From Enterobacter_D sp963521185 (GTDB lineage: Bacteria; Pseudomonadota; Gammaproteobacteria; Enterobacterales; Enterobacteriaceae), in the NCBI GenBank assembly GCA_963521185.1, contig CAUQTV010000013.1:40213-104212 (forward strand): DNA of 64,000 nucleotides, in the 5' to 3' direction. Of the stretch, positions 43,941-52,808 are shown in pieces. The position numbers were made by a program, and so were the translations under genes. Every line of letters starts with the position of its first letter. The first letter of the stretch is position 1. The notes under the pieces were generated by a model, which was not told where the DNA came from, did no database searches, and saw only the letters and a list, made by a program, of their open reading frames with translations.

Positions 43941-45233
43941 TCAGTGCCCTGAATGCATATTTACAGGCTGGTCAGACATTGCTGGCATACTGCTTTCTGT
44001 TTTTTCAGGGTGGCGCATACGTTCCAGTGCGCCCGTAATATTGGCTTCAGAGTCAATGAGGAACAGGCCACTGACCACCACGGTATCGCCTTCATTCAGG
44101 CCGGAGCCGATGCCGGACTGTTGCTGTGACTCATGCAGAACGTGGATCTGTTTCGGCACAAACTTGCCTTCATCATCAACAGTAATCACGCGCTGTTCTT
44201 TGCCGGTATCGATAACGGCCTGGCTTGGTATCAGCAGCATCTCCTGGCTTCTGGTATTCAGTTTCAGATAGGCATTCATGCCCGGCTTGAGAAACTCATC
44301 CTTATTAGAAACCTGGAGACGGACCTGAAGCGTACGGGTTGTCTGATCCACGCTGGGAAGAATATTCCATTTTTCGACATGGAATGTTTTATCCGGATAA
44401 GCCGGTACCGAAATTTCAAACTGCGACGTATCTTTCAGCAGATAGGCGATAGATTCTGGCACTGCAGCGCTGATCCAGACCGGGTCCATTCCCTGAATCT
44501 GAGCCACCACCTTATCTTTCGAAATATTCATGCCGGTGCGCAGGTCAAATGCAGTAATGACACCATCAATAGGTGCTTTAATGGTAAAACGGGTCTGAAT
44601 GCTCCGGGTAGAACGCAGTCTCTGAATATCCTCTTCCGGCATACCTGCCAGGCGAAGCCGTTCCAGAACGCCTTTAATTTGCGTGGAAGTACCACCGGTG
44701 CTGGATAACAGAAGGAATTCACTCTGTGCTTCCACCCAGTCCGGAATGGTAATATCGATAAGTGGCGTCCCCTTCTTCACATGATCGCCAATCGTCATGG
44801 GGTAGACTTTTTCGACAAACCCGTCAGAACGCGCCTGCACAATAACAAACTGATACTCGTTATAGCTGACATTAGCCGGGATTGTCTGAGAATAATTCAG
44901 CATTCCTCGCGTGACTTTTTGCGTTTTTAATCCCAGATTCTGAACCTGGGTTGGGTCGATACGGATCCCGCCACTGCTTTTATCGCCACTGTCATCAGCA
45001 TATTTTGGCACCAGGTCCATATCCATAAAGGGCGATTTTCCGGGTTTATCAAATTTGGTATCCGGTTTCATTGGGTCATACCAGAAAAGCACCTTTCGTT
45101 CCGGTGCCTTTTGTTCTGTTTTTTCTGTCTTTTGTGCTGAGTTTACATACTGCCAGGCAGTAACCGATATCAGCCCCCCTGCTATGAGGCTGCTGATAAT
45201 TATTGCAGCATATTTTATCTTTAAAGAAGCCAT
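43941..45233 (-). CDS. silB: Membrane-fusion protein SilB
   Basis: This 430-residue CusB-type adaptor has an N-terminal membrane anchor, metal-site methionines in YDPMKPDTKF and SPFMDMDLVP, and lipoyl/hairpin and barrel domains. It takes Ag/Cu from SilF and opens SilA. It lies downstream of silF in the silCFBA operon. Confidence 0.96.
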   Translation of the reverse strand: MASLKIKYAAIIISSLIAGGLISVTAWQYVNSAQKTEKTEQKAPERKVLFWYDPMKPDTKFDKPGKSPFMDMDLVPKYADDSGDKSSGGIRIDPTQVQNLGLKTQKVTRGMLNYSQTIPANVSYNEYQFVIVQARSDGFVEKVYPMTIGDHVKKGTPLIDITIPDWVEAQSEFLLLSSTGGTSTQIKGVLERLRLAGMPEEDIQRLRSTRSIQTRFTIKAPIDGVITAFDLRTGMNISKDKVVAQIQGMDPVWISAAVPESIAYLLKDTSQFEISVPAYPDKTFHVEKWNILPSVDQTTRTLQVRLQVSNKDEFLKPGMNAYLKLNTRSQEMLLIPSQAVIDTGKEQRVITVDDEGKFVPKQIHVLHESQQQSGIGSGLNEGDTVVVSGLFLIDSEANITGALERMRHPEKTESSMPAMSDQPVNMHSGH

Positions 45234-45346
45234 ACAATTTTCCGCTAAAAAATCAAAACACCTGGCATATGCGCCTGACGGTTAACTCACACATATACCT
45301 ATGTGAATGTACAGGCGCACAGGATGTAATCGCTCCGGACAGCCAA

Positions 45347-45709
45347 TCAGGACTGCGTCACGTTAATGCTTTTAAGTAAAGAAATATTACCCTGCTGAAT
45401 AAACGAGAAATCAACGTGGCTGCCAGTTTTCAGGGTATTAATAGCGTCAATAGCGTCGTCTGCATTAACAAAAGTGAAGCGCATGGTCATTGCAGGCCAG
45501 CCCACATCAGGGATAGCTTCGTGCGAAATGGTGATTTTTTTACTATTCATATCAATGGCTTTAACGACACCGGAGCCCCTGATAACCTGCTGTACCGAAG
45601 CGTCACTGGCAGCATTCATATCACCATGCTGATGTGTTTCAGCATGAAGACCGGCAGAAAATATGACAGAGAAGGCACCAAATAAAACGGCTTTAAATGA
45701 ATTACGCAT
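45347..45709 (-). CDS. silF: Periplasmic Ag/Cu chaperone SilF
   Basis: The 120-residue CusF-family protein has a signal peptide and the OB-fold metal site, including H in ITISHEAIP and the W-x2-M-x-M pattern GWPAMTMRF that gives the cation-pi Ag(I)/Cu(I) site. It delivers metal to SilB. Confidence 0.96.
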   Translation of the reverse strand: MRNSFKAVLFGAFSVIFSAGLHAETHQHGDMNAASDASVQQVIRGSGVVKAIDMNSKKITISHEAIPDVGWPAMTMRFTFVNADDAIDAINTLKTGSHVDFSFIQQGNISLLKSINVTQS

Positions 45710-45737
45710 TTTAAATTTCCTGATTAATTAAATAAAT

Positions 45738-47123
45738 TTACTCTACCCAACCGCCACCCAGTGCGGTAAACAGATTAATTTCGTTAACCTGCCGGGAATA
45801 GGTAAGATCGAGAATGGTTTGCTGCGTAGCGAAGAGAGAACGCTCTGCATCCAGCACTTCAATGTAACTGACAGCACCACTGGAATATAATCCTCTGGCA
45901 CGCTGGAGAGTTATCTGAAGTGAATCAAGATAACGCTGCTGTGACTCAAGTTGCTGGCTAAGGCTGTCGCGCAGCGCAAGCGTGTCGGAAACATCCTTAA
46001 AGGCTGACTGAATTTTTTGTTCGTAATTAACCACCGACTGTTGCTGGCGAATTTCAGCCAGCTTCAGATTGGCTTTATTCCTGCCAGCATTAAATATAGG
46101 AATTTCAATTTTAGGGATAAAATTCCACATTCCACTTCCTGACGTAAACAGGCTGGACAGCTCCGTACTGCTTGCGGAAAGACCACTGGTCAGGGTAATT
46201 GAGGGGAAAAAGGCCGCTCGCGCTGCGCCAATATTGGCATCAGCCGCTTTCAGCTGATATTCCGCTTCCATAATATCCGGTCGCTGCAGCAAAATTTGTG
46301 AAGACAGATTTGGTGGCAATTTTACTGGGGCTATCTCCCCGCCTTTCATCCCTTTTTCTGACGGAAGTGCGCGGTACGTTCCCAGCACCAGTTGCAGGGC
46401 ATTGTTTGCCTGAGCCAGATCGCCTTCTCGTTTGGCTATTTCGGCGCGGGTACTTTCGATTTGTCCTCGCGCCTGTTCAAGTGCCAGAACGTTCGTACTC
46501 CCGGTCACGAGCTGCTGCTCAACGAAAGCATAGGACTGTTGATAATTTTTCAGCGTTTCCCGCGCAATACGAAGTTGTTCGTACGCCAGTTGCTGGCTGA
46601 AATAGCTTTGTGAAACGTTGGATACCAGCAGGATGTGTACGGCCCGACGGGCTTCTTCGCTGGCAAAGTAGTTCTGGCGATCAGCATCACTCATGTTCTT
46701 AAGTTTGCCGAAAAAATCGAGCTCATAACTGAACTCCAGACCTGCGTCGTACTCCTGTGTGGTCGGCTTGTCACCTTTCAGACCACCGCTGTATGTGATC
46801 CCGGATGAGGCATTCAGCTGGGGATAACGATCTGCATCCGTGACGTTGAACTGGGCCCGGGCCTCTTCAACCTTCAGTGCAGCCATTCTCAAATCACGGT
46901 TATTAGTCAGGGCTTCAGTAATCAGCCGGGTGACCTGGGGATCGACAAAAAAGTTACGCCAGCCCGTATCCTGATAGCCATTCACCGCTGGCGTCAGGCT
47001 GTTACGGGACAGTGAAAACTGCTGGGGTACCGGTGCTGCCGGACGCTGATATTCAGGCGCCAGAGAGACACAACCAGCCAGAATGAAGATTGTGCTGATG
47101 CTGAGTAGTTTTAATTTGAACAT
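45738..47123 (-). CDS. silC: Outer-membrane efflux channel SilC
   Basis: This 461-residue TolC-superfamily lipoprotein has a lipobox (FILAGCVSLAP) and two OEP repeats with long helices (about 60-250 and 270-455). It is first in the minus-strand silCFBA operon, opposite silRS across a SilR box. Confidence 0.96.
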   Translation of the reverse strand: MFKLKLLSISTIFILAGCVSLAPEYQRPAAPVPQQFSLSRNSLTPAVNGYQDTGWRNFFVDPQVTRLITEALTNNRDLRMAALKVEEARAQFNVTDADRYPQLNASSGITYSGGLKGDKPTTQEYDAGLEFSYELDFFGKLKNMSDADRQNYFASEEARRAVHILLVSNVSQSYFSQQLAYEQLRIARETLKNYQQSYAFVEQQLVTGSTNVLALEQARGQIESTRAEIAKREGDLAQANNALQLVLGTYRALPSEKGMKGGEIAPVKLPPNLSSQILLQRPDIMEAEYQLKAADANIGAARAAFFPSITLTSGLSASSTELSSLFTSGSGMWNFIPKIEIPIFNAGRNKANLKLAEIRQQQSVVNYEQKIQSAFKDVSDTLALRDSLSQQLESQQRYLDSLQITLQRARGLYSSGAVSYIEVLDAERSLFATQQTILDLTYSRQVNEINLFTALGGGWVE

Positions 47124-47225
47124 ATTGCTTCTCGTCCAGGCAGACCTGGTAAATGGTTCAAATGAAGTTCAGAGTATTACCAGGGTTACTTTACAGAATG
47201 CACTCTGTTTGTCGGGTGACAGAAT

Positions 47226-47243
47226 AATGACAATGTTGTCATT
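47226..47243. promoter_or_regulatory. SilR box between silC and silR
   Basis: AATGACAA-TG-TTGTCATT is a perfect dyad matching the CusR box, centred between the divergent silC and silR genes. Confidence 0.8.
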
Positions 47244-47312
47244 TTTACGGTAATTCGTTGATTACGATCGTGTGCGCAATAGAATGACATTAGCAGCCAG
47301 ACGGGGAGCAAG

Positions 47313-47993
47313 ATGAAAATATTGATCGTCGAAGACGAAATTAAAACAGGTGAATATCTCAGCAAAGGGCTTACAGAGGCAGGGTTCGTAGTGGATCACG
47401 CTGATAATGGTCTTACCGGATATCATCTCGCCATGACAGCCGAGTATGATTTAGTCATTCTGGACATCATGCTGCCTGATGTGAACGGCTGGGATATCAT
47501 CCGCATGCTGCGCACTGCCGGAAAGGGTATGCCGGTCTTACTACTGACGGCCCTCGGCACGATCGAACACAGGGTCAAAGGACTGGAACTGGGTGCGGAC
47601 GATTATCTGGTTAAACCCTTTGCGTTTGCCGAACTGCTGGCCCGGGTGAGAACCCTTCTGAGGCGGGGAAACACGATGATCACGGAAAGCCAGTTTAGGG
47701 TGGCTGATCTCTCGATGGATCTCGTATCCAGAAAAGTCAGTCGCGCCGGAAACCGCATTGTGCTCACCAGTAAAGAGTTCAGCCTGCTGGAATTTTTCAT
47801 TCGCCATCAGGGCGAGGTTCTTCCCCGCTCCCTGATTGCCTCTCAGGTCTGGGACATGAATTTTGACAGCGACACTAACGCGATTGATGTCGCCGTAAAG
47901 CGACTCCGCGCTAAAATAGACAACGATTACGGGACAAAGCTGATCCAGACTGTCCGGGGCGTGGGCTATATGCTGGAGGCCCCGGATGCATAG
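47313..47993 (+). CDS. silR: Silver response regulator SilR
   Basis: This 226-residue OmpR-type regulator has IVEDEIKTGEYL, phosphoacceptor LDIMLPDVNG, lysine in YLVKPFAF and a C-terminal winged helix (AIDVAVKRLRAKID, VRGVGYMLE). GGGAGCAAG precedes the ATG. The silS start overlaps its end by eight bases. Confidence 0.96.
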   Translation: MKILIVEDEIKTGEYLSKGLTEAGFVVDHADNGLTGYHLAMTAEYDLVILDIMLPDVNGWDIIRMLRTAGKGMPVLLLTALGTIEHRVKGLELGADDYLVKPFAFAELLARVRTLLRRGNTMITESQFRVADLSMDLVSRKVSRAGNRIVLTSKEFSLLEFFIRHQGEVLPRSLIASQVWDMNFDSDTNAIDVAVKRLRAKIDNDYGTKLIQTVRGVGYMLEAPDA

Positions 47994-49461
47994 CAAACCT
48001 TCCAGGCGCCCTTTCTCACTCGCCCTGCGGCTGACCTTTTTTATCAGCCTGTCCACGATACTGGCTTTTATCGCCTTCACCTGGTTTATGCTGCATTCTG
48101 TTGAAAATCATTTTGCCGAGCAGGATGTCAGCGATCTTCAACAAATCAGCACTACCCTGAACCGTATACTGCAGTCCCCGGTGGATCCGGATGAAAAAAA
48201 AGTAAGCAAAATAAAGGAGTCGATTGCCAGCTACCGCAACGTTGCCCTTTTGCTCCTCAATCCCAGGGGGGAAGTGCTCTTTAGTTCAGCGCAGGGGGCG
48301 GCACTACACCCGGCCGTGAATTCCGCAGATTTTAGCGAGCACAGTCGCGCACGGGATGTCTTTCTCTGGACGGTGGAGGATCCTGCGAGACCGATGGATA
48401 CCGGGTCTGAAATGAAGATGGAAACATACCGGATTATCGCCTCCTCTGGCCAGGCGATATTTCAGGGCAAACAGCAGAATTATGTCATGCTGACTGGCCT
48501 CTCCATTAATTTCCATCTCCATTACCTCGATGCGCTGAAAAAAAATCTGATTGCGATCGCCGTCGTGATAAGCCTGCTGATTGTTCTGATCATTCGCATC
48601 GCTGTCCGTCAGGGGCACCTGCCCCTTCGTAATGTCAGCAATGCCATTAAAAACATCACCTCCGAGAATCTTGATGCGCGGCTGGAACCGACACGCGTTC
48701 CCATTGAGCTGGAGCAACTGGTTATCTCGTTCAATCATATGATTGGAAAGATTGAGGACGTCTTTACCCGCCAGGCCAATTTCTCTGCCGATATCGCGCA
48801 TGAGATCAGAACGCCCATCACCAATCTGGTGACGCAGACTGAAATCGCACTGAGTCAGGATCGAACCCAGAAGGAACTTGAGGATGTCCTCTACTCCAGT
48901 CTTGAAGAGTATAACCGGATGACCAAAATGGTCAGCGACATGCTGTTTCTGGCACAGGCGGACAATAACCAGCTTATACCTGACAGGGTCCGTTTTGACC
49001 TCAGAGCAGAAGTCATGAAAGTCTTCGAGTTTTTCGAAGCCTGGGCCGAAGAACGCAATATCACGCTCAAATTTAACGGGATGCCCTGCCTGGTTGAGGG
49101 AGATCCACAAATGTTCAGAAGAGCGATCAATAATCTGTTATCCAATGCCCTGCGTTATACCCCGGAGGGACAGGCCATCACCGTCTCAATAAGAAAGCAG
49201 GAGAGCTTTTTTGACCTTGTGATTGAAAATCCAGGGAAACCGATCCCTGAAGAACATTTATCAAGGCTGTTTGACCGTTTTTATCGGGTGGATCCATCCA
49301 GACAACGAAAAGGAGAAGGCAGCGGCATCGGCCTTGCGATTGTGAAGTCAATCGTGGAAGCACATCACGGAAGAGTGCAGGTGGAATCAGACGTACGCTC
49401 CACGCGTTTTATCTTATCCGTGCCCAGACTGGAGAAAATGATCCCGGAAACCCAATGCTGA
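47986..49461 (+). CDS. silS: Silver-sensing histidine kinase SilS
   Basis: The 491-residue CusS-type kinase has membrane helices near 15-38 and 185-207, a periplasmic sensor, HAMP, phosphoacceptor in IAHEIRTPITNLV, and HATPase motifs (NNLLSNALRYTPEG, GSGIGLAIVKSI). It responds to periplasmic Ag(I)/Cu(I) and phosphorylates SilR. Confidence 0.96.
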   Translation: MHSKPSRRPFSLALRLTFFISLSTILAFIAFTWFMLHSVENHFAEQDVSDLQQISTTLNRILQSPVDPDEKKVSKIKESIASYRNVALLLLNPRGEVLFSSAQGAALHPAVNSADFSEHSRARDVFLWTVEDPARPMDTGSEMKMETYRIIASSGQAIFQGKQQNYVMLTGLSINFHLHYLDALKKNLIAIAVVISLLIVLIIRIAVRQGHLPLRNVSNAIKNITSENLDARLEPTRVPIELEQLVISFNHMIGKIEDVFTRQANFSADIAHEIRTPITNLVTQTEIALSQDRTQKELEDVLYSSLEEYNRMTKMVSDMLFLAQADNNQLIPDRVRFDLRAEVMKVFEFFEAWAEERNITLKFNGMPCLVEGDPQMFRRAINNLLSNALRYTPEGQAITVSIRKQESFFDLVIENPGKPIPEEHLSRLFDRFYRVDPSRQRKGEGSGIGLAIVKSIVEAHHGRVQVESDVRSTRFILSVPRLEKMIPETQC

Positions 49462-49474
49462 AAATAAAGATGTA

Positions 49475-49492
49475 AATGACAAAGATGTCATT
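49475..49492 (+). promoter_or_regulatory. SilR box upstream of silE
   Basis: AATGACA-AAGA-TGTCATT is a perfect dyad directly after silS, placed to control silE separately from silRS. Confidence 0.75.
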
Positions 49493-49711
49493 AGCCTGTC
49501 ATGCAGCAAACAGAAGCCATTCGATATAATTAGTGCAACTTATCAGGAAGGCTGGATTGCTTCATCAATACCCGGCGTCAGAGTACGCCAGGAAATGAAT
49601 ATCCAGCCCTCTTCCGGAGAAATAAACGCTGCCGAACTTGTTTCAGTTATGGAACTGAAAACACCGGTTGTACTTCCCCGGACATCACTAATTCAGAAAT
49701 GGAGAGTTATC

Positions 49712-50143
49712 ATGAAAAATATCGTATTAGCATCTTTGCTGGGCTTTGGTTTAATTTCATCGGCCTGGGCCACTGAAACCGTGAATATCCATGATCGCGT
49801 CAACAATGCACAGGCTCCTGCTCACCAGATGCAGTCTGCTGCGGCTCCTGTCGGGATCCAGGGGACTGCTCCTCGTATGACCGGTATGGACCAGCATGAA
49901 CAGGCCATTATTGCTCATGAAACCATGACGAACGGCTCGGCGGATGCGCACCAGAAAATGGTGGAAAGTCATCAGAAGATGATGGGAAATAACACGGTAT
50001 CCACGACCGTCCCGTCAACGTCTTACGCGGCGATGAATGAGCATGAAAGAGCAGCGGTTGCCCATGAATTCATGAATAACGGGCAATCCGGCCCACATCA
50101 GGCCATGGCCGAAGCGCACCGCCGCATGATCAATGCAGGCTGA
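49712..50143 (+). CDS. silE: Periplasmic silver-binding protein SilE
   Basis: I chose ATG 49712 (MKNIVLASLLGFGLISSAWA), giving 143 residues with a signal peptide; GGAGAG precedes it. Met/His motifs (HQKMVESHQKMMG, HQAMAEAHRRM) bind several Ag(I) ions, and the repeats MDQHEQAIIAHE and MNEHERAAVAHE are typical. It acts as a periplasmic silver sponge. Confidence 0.96.
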   Translation: MKNIVLASLLGFGLISSAWATETVNIHDRVNNAQAPAHQMQSAAAPVGIQGTAPRMTGMDQHEQAIIAHETMTNGSADAHQKMVESHQKMMGNNTVSTTVPSTSYAAMNEHERAAVAHEFMNNGQSGPHQAMAEAHRRMINAG

Positions 50144-50214
50144 ATGCGACGGTAGTATCCGTGCTGTTACCTTTTCCCTGATAGATTTTCCTTAAACAAC
50201 GTTGCTACATTTTT

Positions 50215-50237
50215 GCCCCCCGTCAGGGGGCTTTTTT
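50215..50237 (+). terminator. Terminator of silE
   Basis: GCCCCC-CGTCA-GGGGGC is followed by six T. Confidence 0.85.
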
Positions 50238-50286
50238 GTCTGACTCAGCTACACTTAACCGGTACCTGTCTGAAAGGAATTATTAT

Positions 50287-50637
50287 ATGAAAATCAAAAA
50301 CACCCTTTTTGTAATATTAATGTTATCCCTGCCAGCCATTTCTGCTGAACATTCGGAAATGAAAATGTCAGATATGCACTCATCGGCATCATCACAGGAA
50401 TATATGGCTGGCATGAAAAATATGCATGAAAAAATGATGGCCGCCGTTAATGAACCCAATCCCGATAAGGCCTTTGCAAAAGGTATGATCGCACACCATG
50501 AAGGGGCAATCGCAATGGCTGAGACCGAGCTCAAATACGGAAAAGATCCCGAAATGAGAAAGCTTGCGCAGGACATCATTAAAGCTCAGAAAGGTGAAAT
50601 CGGGCAAATGAATAAATGGCTAGACAGCCAAAAATAA
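50287..50637 (+). CDS. DUF305 periplasmic metal-binding protein
   Basis: I chose ATG 50287 (MKIKNTLFVILMLSLPAIS), behind GGAATT, giving 116 residues with a signal peptide. The mature part has the DUF305/CopM pattern FAKGMIAHHEGAIAMAETELKYG, whose HH and Met residues coordinate Cu/Ag, plus MKNMHEKMM. It sits between two terminators, so it is a separate unit of the silver island. Confidence 0.85.
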   Translation: MKIKNTLFVILMLSLPAISAEHSEMKMSDMHSSASSQEYMAGMKNMHEKMMAAVNEPNPDKAFAKGMIAHHEGAIAMAETELKYGKDPEMRKLAQDIIKAQKGEIGQMNKWLDSQK

Positions 50638-50714
50638 CAATTGCAAAAACGCCATGATAAGCGTAAATTTAAATCACTCCCGGGCACGGGAGCCTGTTAA
50701 ACGTCAAATAATTA

Positions 50715-50740
50715 AAACCCGATTAATTTCGGGTTTTTTA
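50715..50740 (+). terminator. Terminator after the DUF305 gene
   Basis: AAACCCGA and TCGGGTTT pair around a six-base loop, followed by T residues. Confidence 0.75.
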
Positions 50741-50749
50741 TATTTTGTC

Positions 50750-50965
50750 CCCAGTTCCTGTATTGTGGGGCGCAATATATGCACCTGCTATGTTTTTTCC
50801 TGACTTAATTCCTTCTGTTTCAAAAAATATAGCCAGCGCTTCCGGAAGCGTTGATTTCCCGAAGTCATTTCGGCCGACAATGCCCGTCATGCCTTAATCA
50901 AAAATGATCTCAGTGGAGTTTCTGTAGCCTCTGAAGTTCGTAAGTTTTAATTTTCTGAGCCGCAT
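50750..50965 (-). pseudogene. Fragment of a RecF/OLD-like AAA ATPase
   Basis: From ATG 50965 the frame reads MRLRKLKLTNFRGYRNSTEI, the typical start of SMC/RecF/OLD-like ATPases, then hits TAA at 50894. In the same frame beyond the stop lie GMTGIVGRNDFGKSTLPEAL (Walker A) and FFETEGIKSGKN. The rest of the gene is absent. This is a decayed remnant; the intact family includes phage-defence nucleases. Confidence 0.7.
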
Positions 50966-51729
50966 ATACAGTCCTGTGTGTAAGAAAGCGTTGTGACCGG
51001 AACCCTGAATACAATATCTGTCGTGTATGAGCCTGAGCCCTGGCGGGGAAATGCCGTGATTCAGGATAACCTGATGGCATTCCGGGATTATGATCCGGTC
51101 GCGTTTCCTGAACATTTCTGCCCTTTCCGTCACCCGGAACTTTCTCAGGCTGGTATACAGGCGTCTCAGATCAGGACGGGCGGCAGACGCTTTTTATGAC
51201 CCTTGTTTTCTGCGGAGCGGGCCTGAGAATATTTATTGCTTTATGGTGAACAAAGTCATTATCGGATGCTGAAAATACAATAATCCACAAATCACAACAA
51301 TCCGCCGTTATTTCTGTTATTCCTGCAATAATTCCTCTCATCTTCTCCTCAGATCCGGTTTCTGGAAGTTCCGGATCTGCCCTTTGCAGTGCCGAAAATT
51401 ATCCTGAAACGAAACGGATTTATGACCTATAGTAGCGGTACACAAGGGCTGCGCGGGGTTTTCCGCCCCCGCGCCCGGTCACGGCGGGACCGTGATGTCC
51501 GCCGCTTTGCTTATTTCCTCGTCGTGGTACACTTCCGGAAAGTCTTTATTTGCCAGAAAGTCGGATTATACCCGGCGGCGCATCCGGTAATTGCAAAAGG
51601 TGGTTATATGCCTGCATATTATCAGGTGAGTGATTTTTACGTCACGCGATAATGCGAACAGGAAGGAGTGACGTCAGGGAGCGAATGATTTCGGGGCGGG
51701 ATAATTTCAAATAGTAAGGAACTGGATAT
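50966..51729. other. Non-coding stretch with tandem GC hairpins
   Basis: No convincing gene. Two adjacent hairpins occur: GCGCGGGG/CCCCGCGC (51451-51458 and 51467-51474) and TCACGG/CCGTGA (51479-51484 and 51490-51495). A frame across them (51389-51652) looks non-coding. It lies upstream of the gene set leading into resD. Confidence 0.5.
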
Positions 51730-52059
51730 ATGTCTCATATTAGAAAACAGCCTGCCCAATTCTCCAGGATTGAAGAATTAGTCAGTGAGCTTGAAAAAAG
51801 TGGCCATACAAAATCAGTTCTCTGGTACTCAGGTGCATTAACAAACGGGGTGCCTGACGAACGATGCCCGGTTGCGATTATTTCAGCAGACTGCCGCGTC
51901 ATTGCACAAAAAAGACCTGATGGCACATGGGGGGCTCTTTATGGATACGATGATCCTGTTAGTTATGAAGGCCCGAATCCGAATGCATTCAACCTAGATG
52001 AATACTGGTTCCAGATTCTCACCTGGCAGTTACTTATGCCGCATCAAGCAGGTAAATAA
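51730..52059 (+). CDS. Small soluble protein, unknown function
   Basis: The 109-residue protein starts at ATG 51730 behind AAGGAACTGG. It is mixed alpha/beta (CPVAIISADCRVIAQKRPDG, NLDEYWFQILTWQLL) without membrane segments. It is the first of three genes in the same direction leading to resD. Family not recognised. Confidence 0.55.
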   Translation: MSHIRKQPAQFSRIEELVSELEKSGHTKSVLWYSGALTNGVPDERCPVAIISADCRVIAQKRPDGTWGALYGYDDPVSYEGPNPNAFNLDEYWFQILTWQLLMPHQAGK

Positions 52060-52091
52060 TTACTGGCGGGATTTCTCAAAAAGGAAAAAGC

Positions 52092-52808
52092 ATGGCTGAT
52101 GGAATTTCGGTATGGGTGCCGGTGATTTCTGCCCTGGCTGCCAGTGTGCTCACAGGAACAATCCAGTACTTTATGAACCGGCAGAATCATTACTTTGCCC
52201 TCGAACGTGAAGAGAAGGCGATGGCTGAACGCCTTCGCCAGGAAAAAGAAGTTAAGCAGGAAAAAATTGACCGTGAAAGACATTTCATCGCCATCGAGCT
52301 GGTATTTCTGCTGGAAGAGTTCGCGGAAAAGTGTGCGACTATTGCGTTTGAAAATAGGTACAGCCTTTCCGGGACTGACGTTGACCTCCCGGAGATTGAT
52401 CTCTCAGAGGTCAAAGGGGACTGGCGTGTGCTGCCAGCGAGGCTGATGTACAGGCTACGTGAGTTCCCGGTTATCAAACAGTCCTCTGACAGGACAATCA
52501 CAACCGGCCACAGGGCTCCTCCCTATTTTGAGGATGCAACTATTACACGCCGGTATGAATACACGCGACTCGGTATCAGAGCCCTCATTCTGGCCCGCAG
52601 CCTGCGCAAACTGGCTGGATTTCATCAGACCCGGTCAGATGACATTATCTGGCCAGCTAAAAAGGCACTAATCAAAGTCTGGAGGCTGGAAAAGAGAAGA
52701 CGCCGTAATATGGAAATGCTGTTTGAGCAGGATCTGGTTAGAGCTCATTTGAAACGGATCTCCGGAAAAACGACAGACAATAACCACAATAACGGAGACA
52801 ACTTTTGA
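52092..52808 (+). CDS. Membrane-anchored coiled-coil protein, unknown function
   Basis: The 238-residue protein has an N-terminal membrane helix (VWVPVISALAASVLTGTIQYF), a charged coiled coil (about 30-65), and a basic helical C-terminal half. AAAAAGGAAAAAG precedes the ATG. Its TGA overlaps the TTG start of resD, so the two are probably co-translated. No function assigned. Confidence 0.6.
   Translation: MADGISVWVPVISALAASVLTGTIQYFMNRQNHYFALEREEKAMAERLRQEKEVKQEKIDRERHFIAIELVFLLEEFAEKCATIAFENRYSLSGTDVDLPEIDLSEVKGDWRVLPARLMYRLREFPVIKQSSDRTITTGHRAPPYFEDATITRRYEYTRLGIRALILARSLRKLAGFHQTRSDDIIWPAKKALIKVWRLEKRRRRNMEMLFEQDLVRAHLKRISGKTTDNNHNNGDNF

Noticed and set aside
48304..49110. 268-residue minus-strand frame inside silS
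   Set aside because: Antisense shadow of an unambiguous kinase gene.
51389..51652. 87-residue plus-strand frame
   Set aside because: It spans two GC-rich hairpins, is Arg-rich in that part and has no ribosome site; treated as non-coding.
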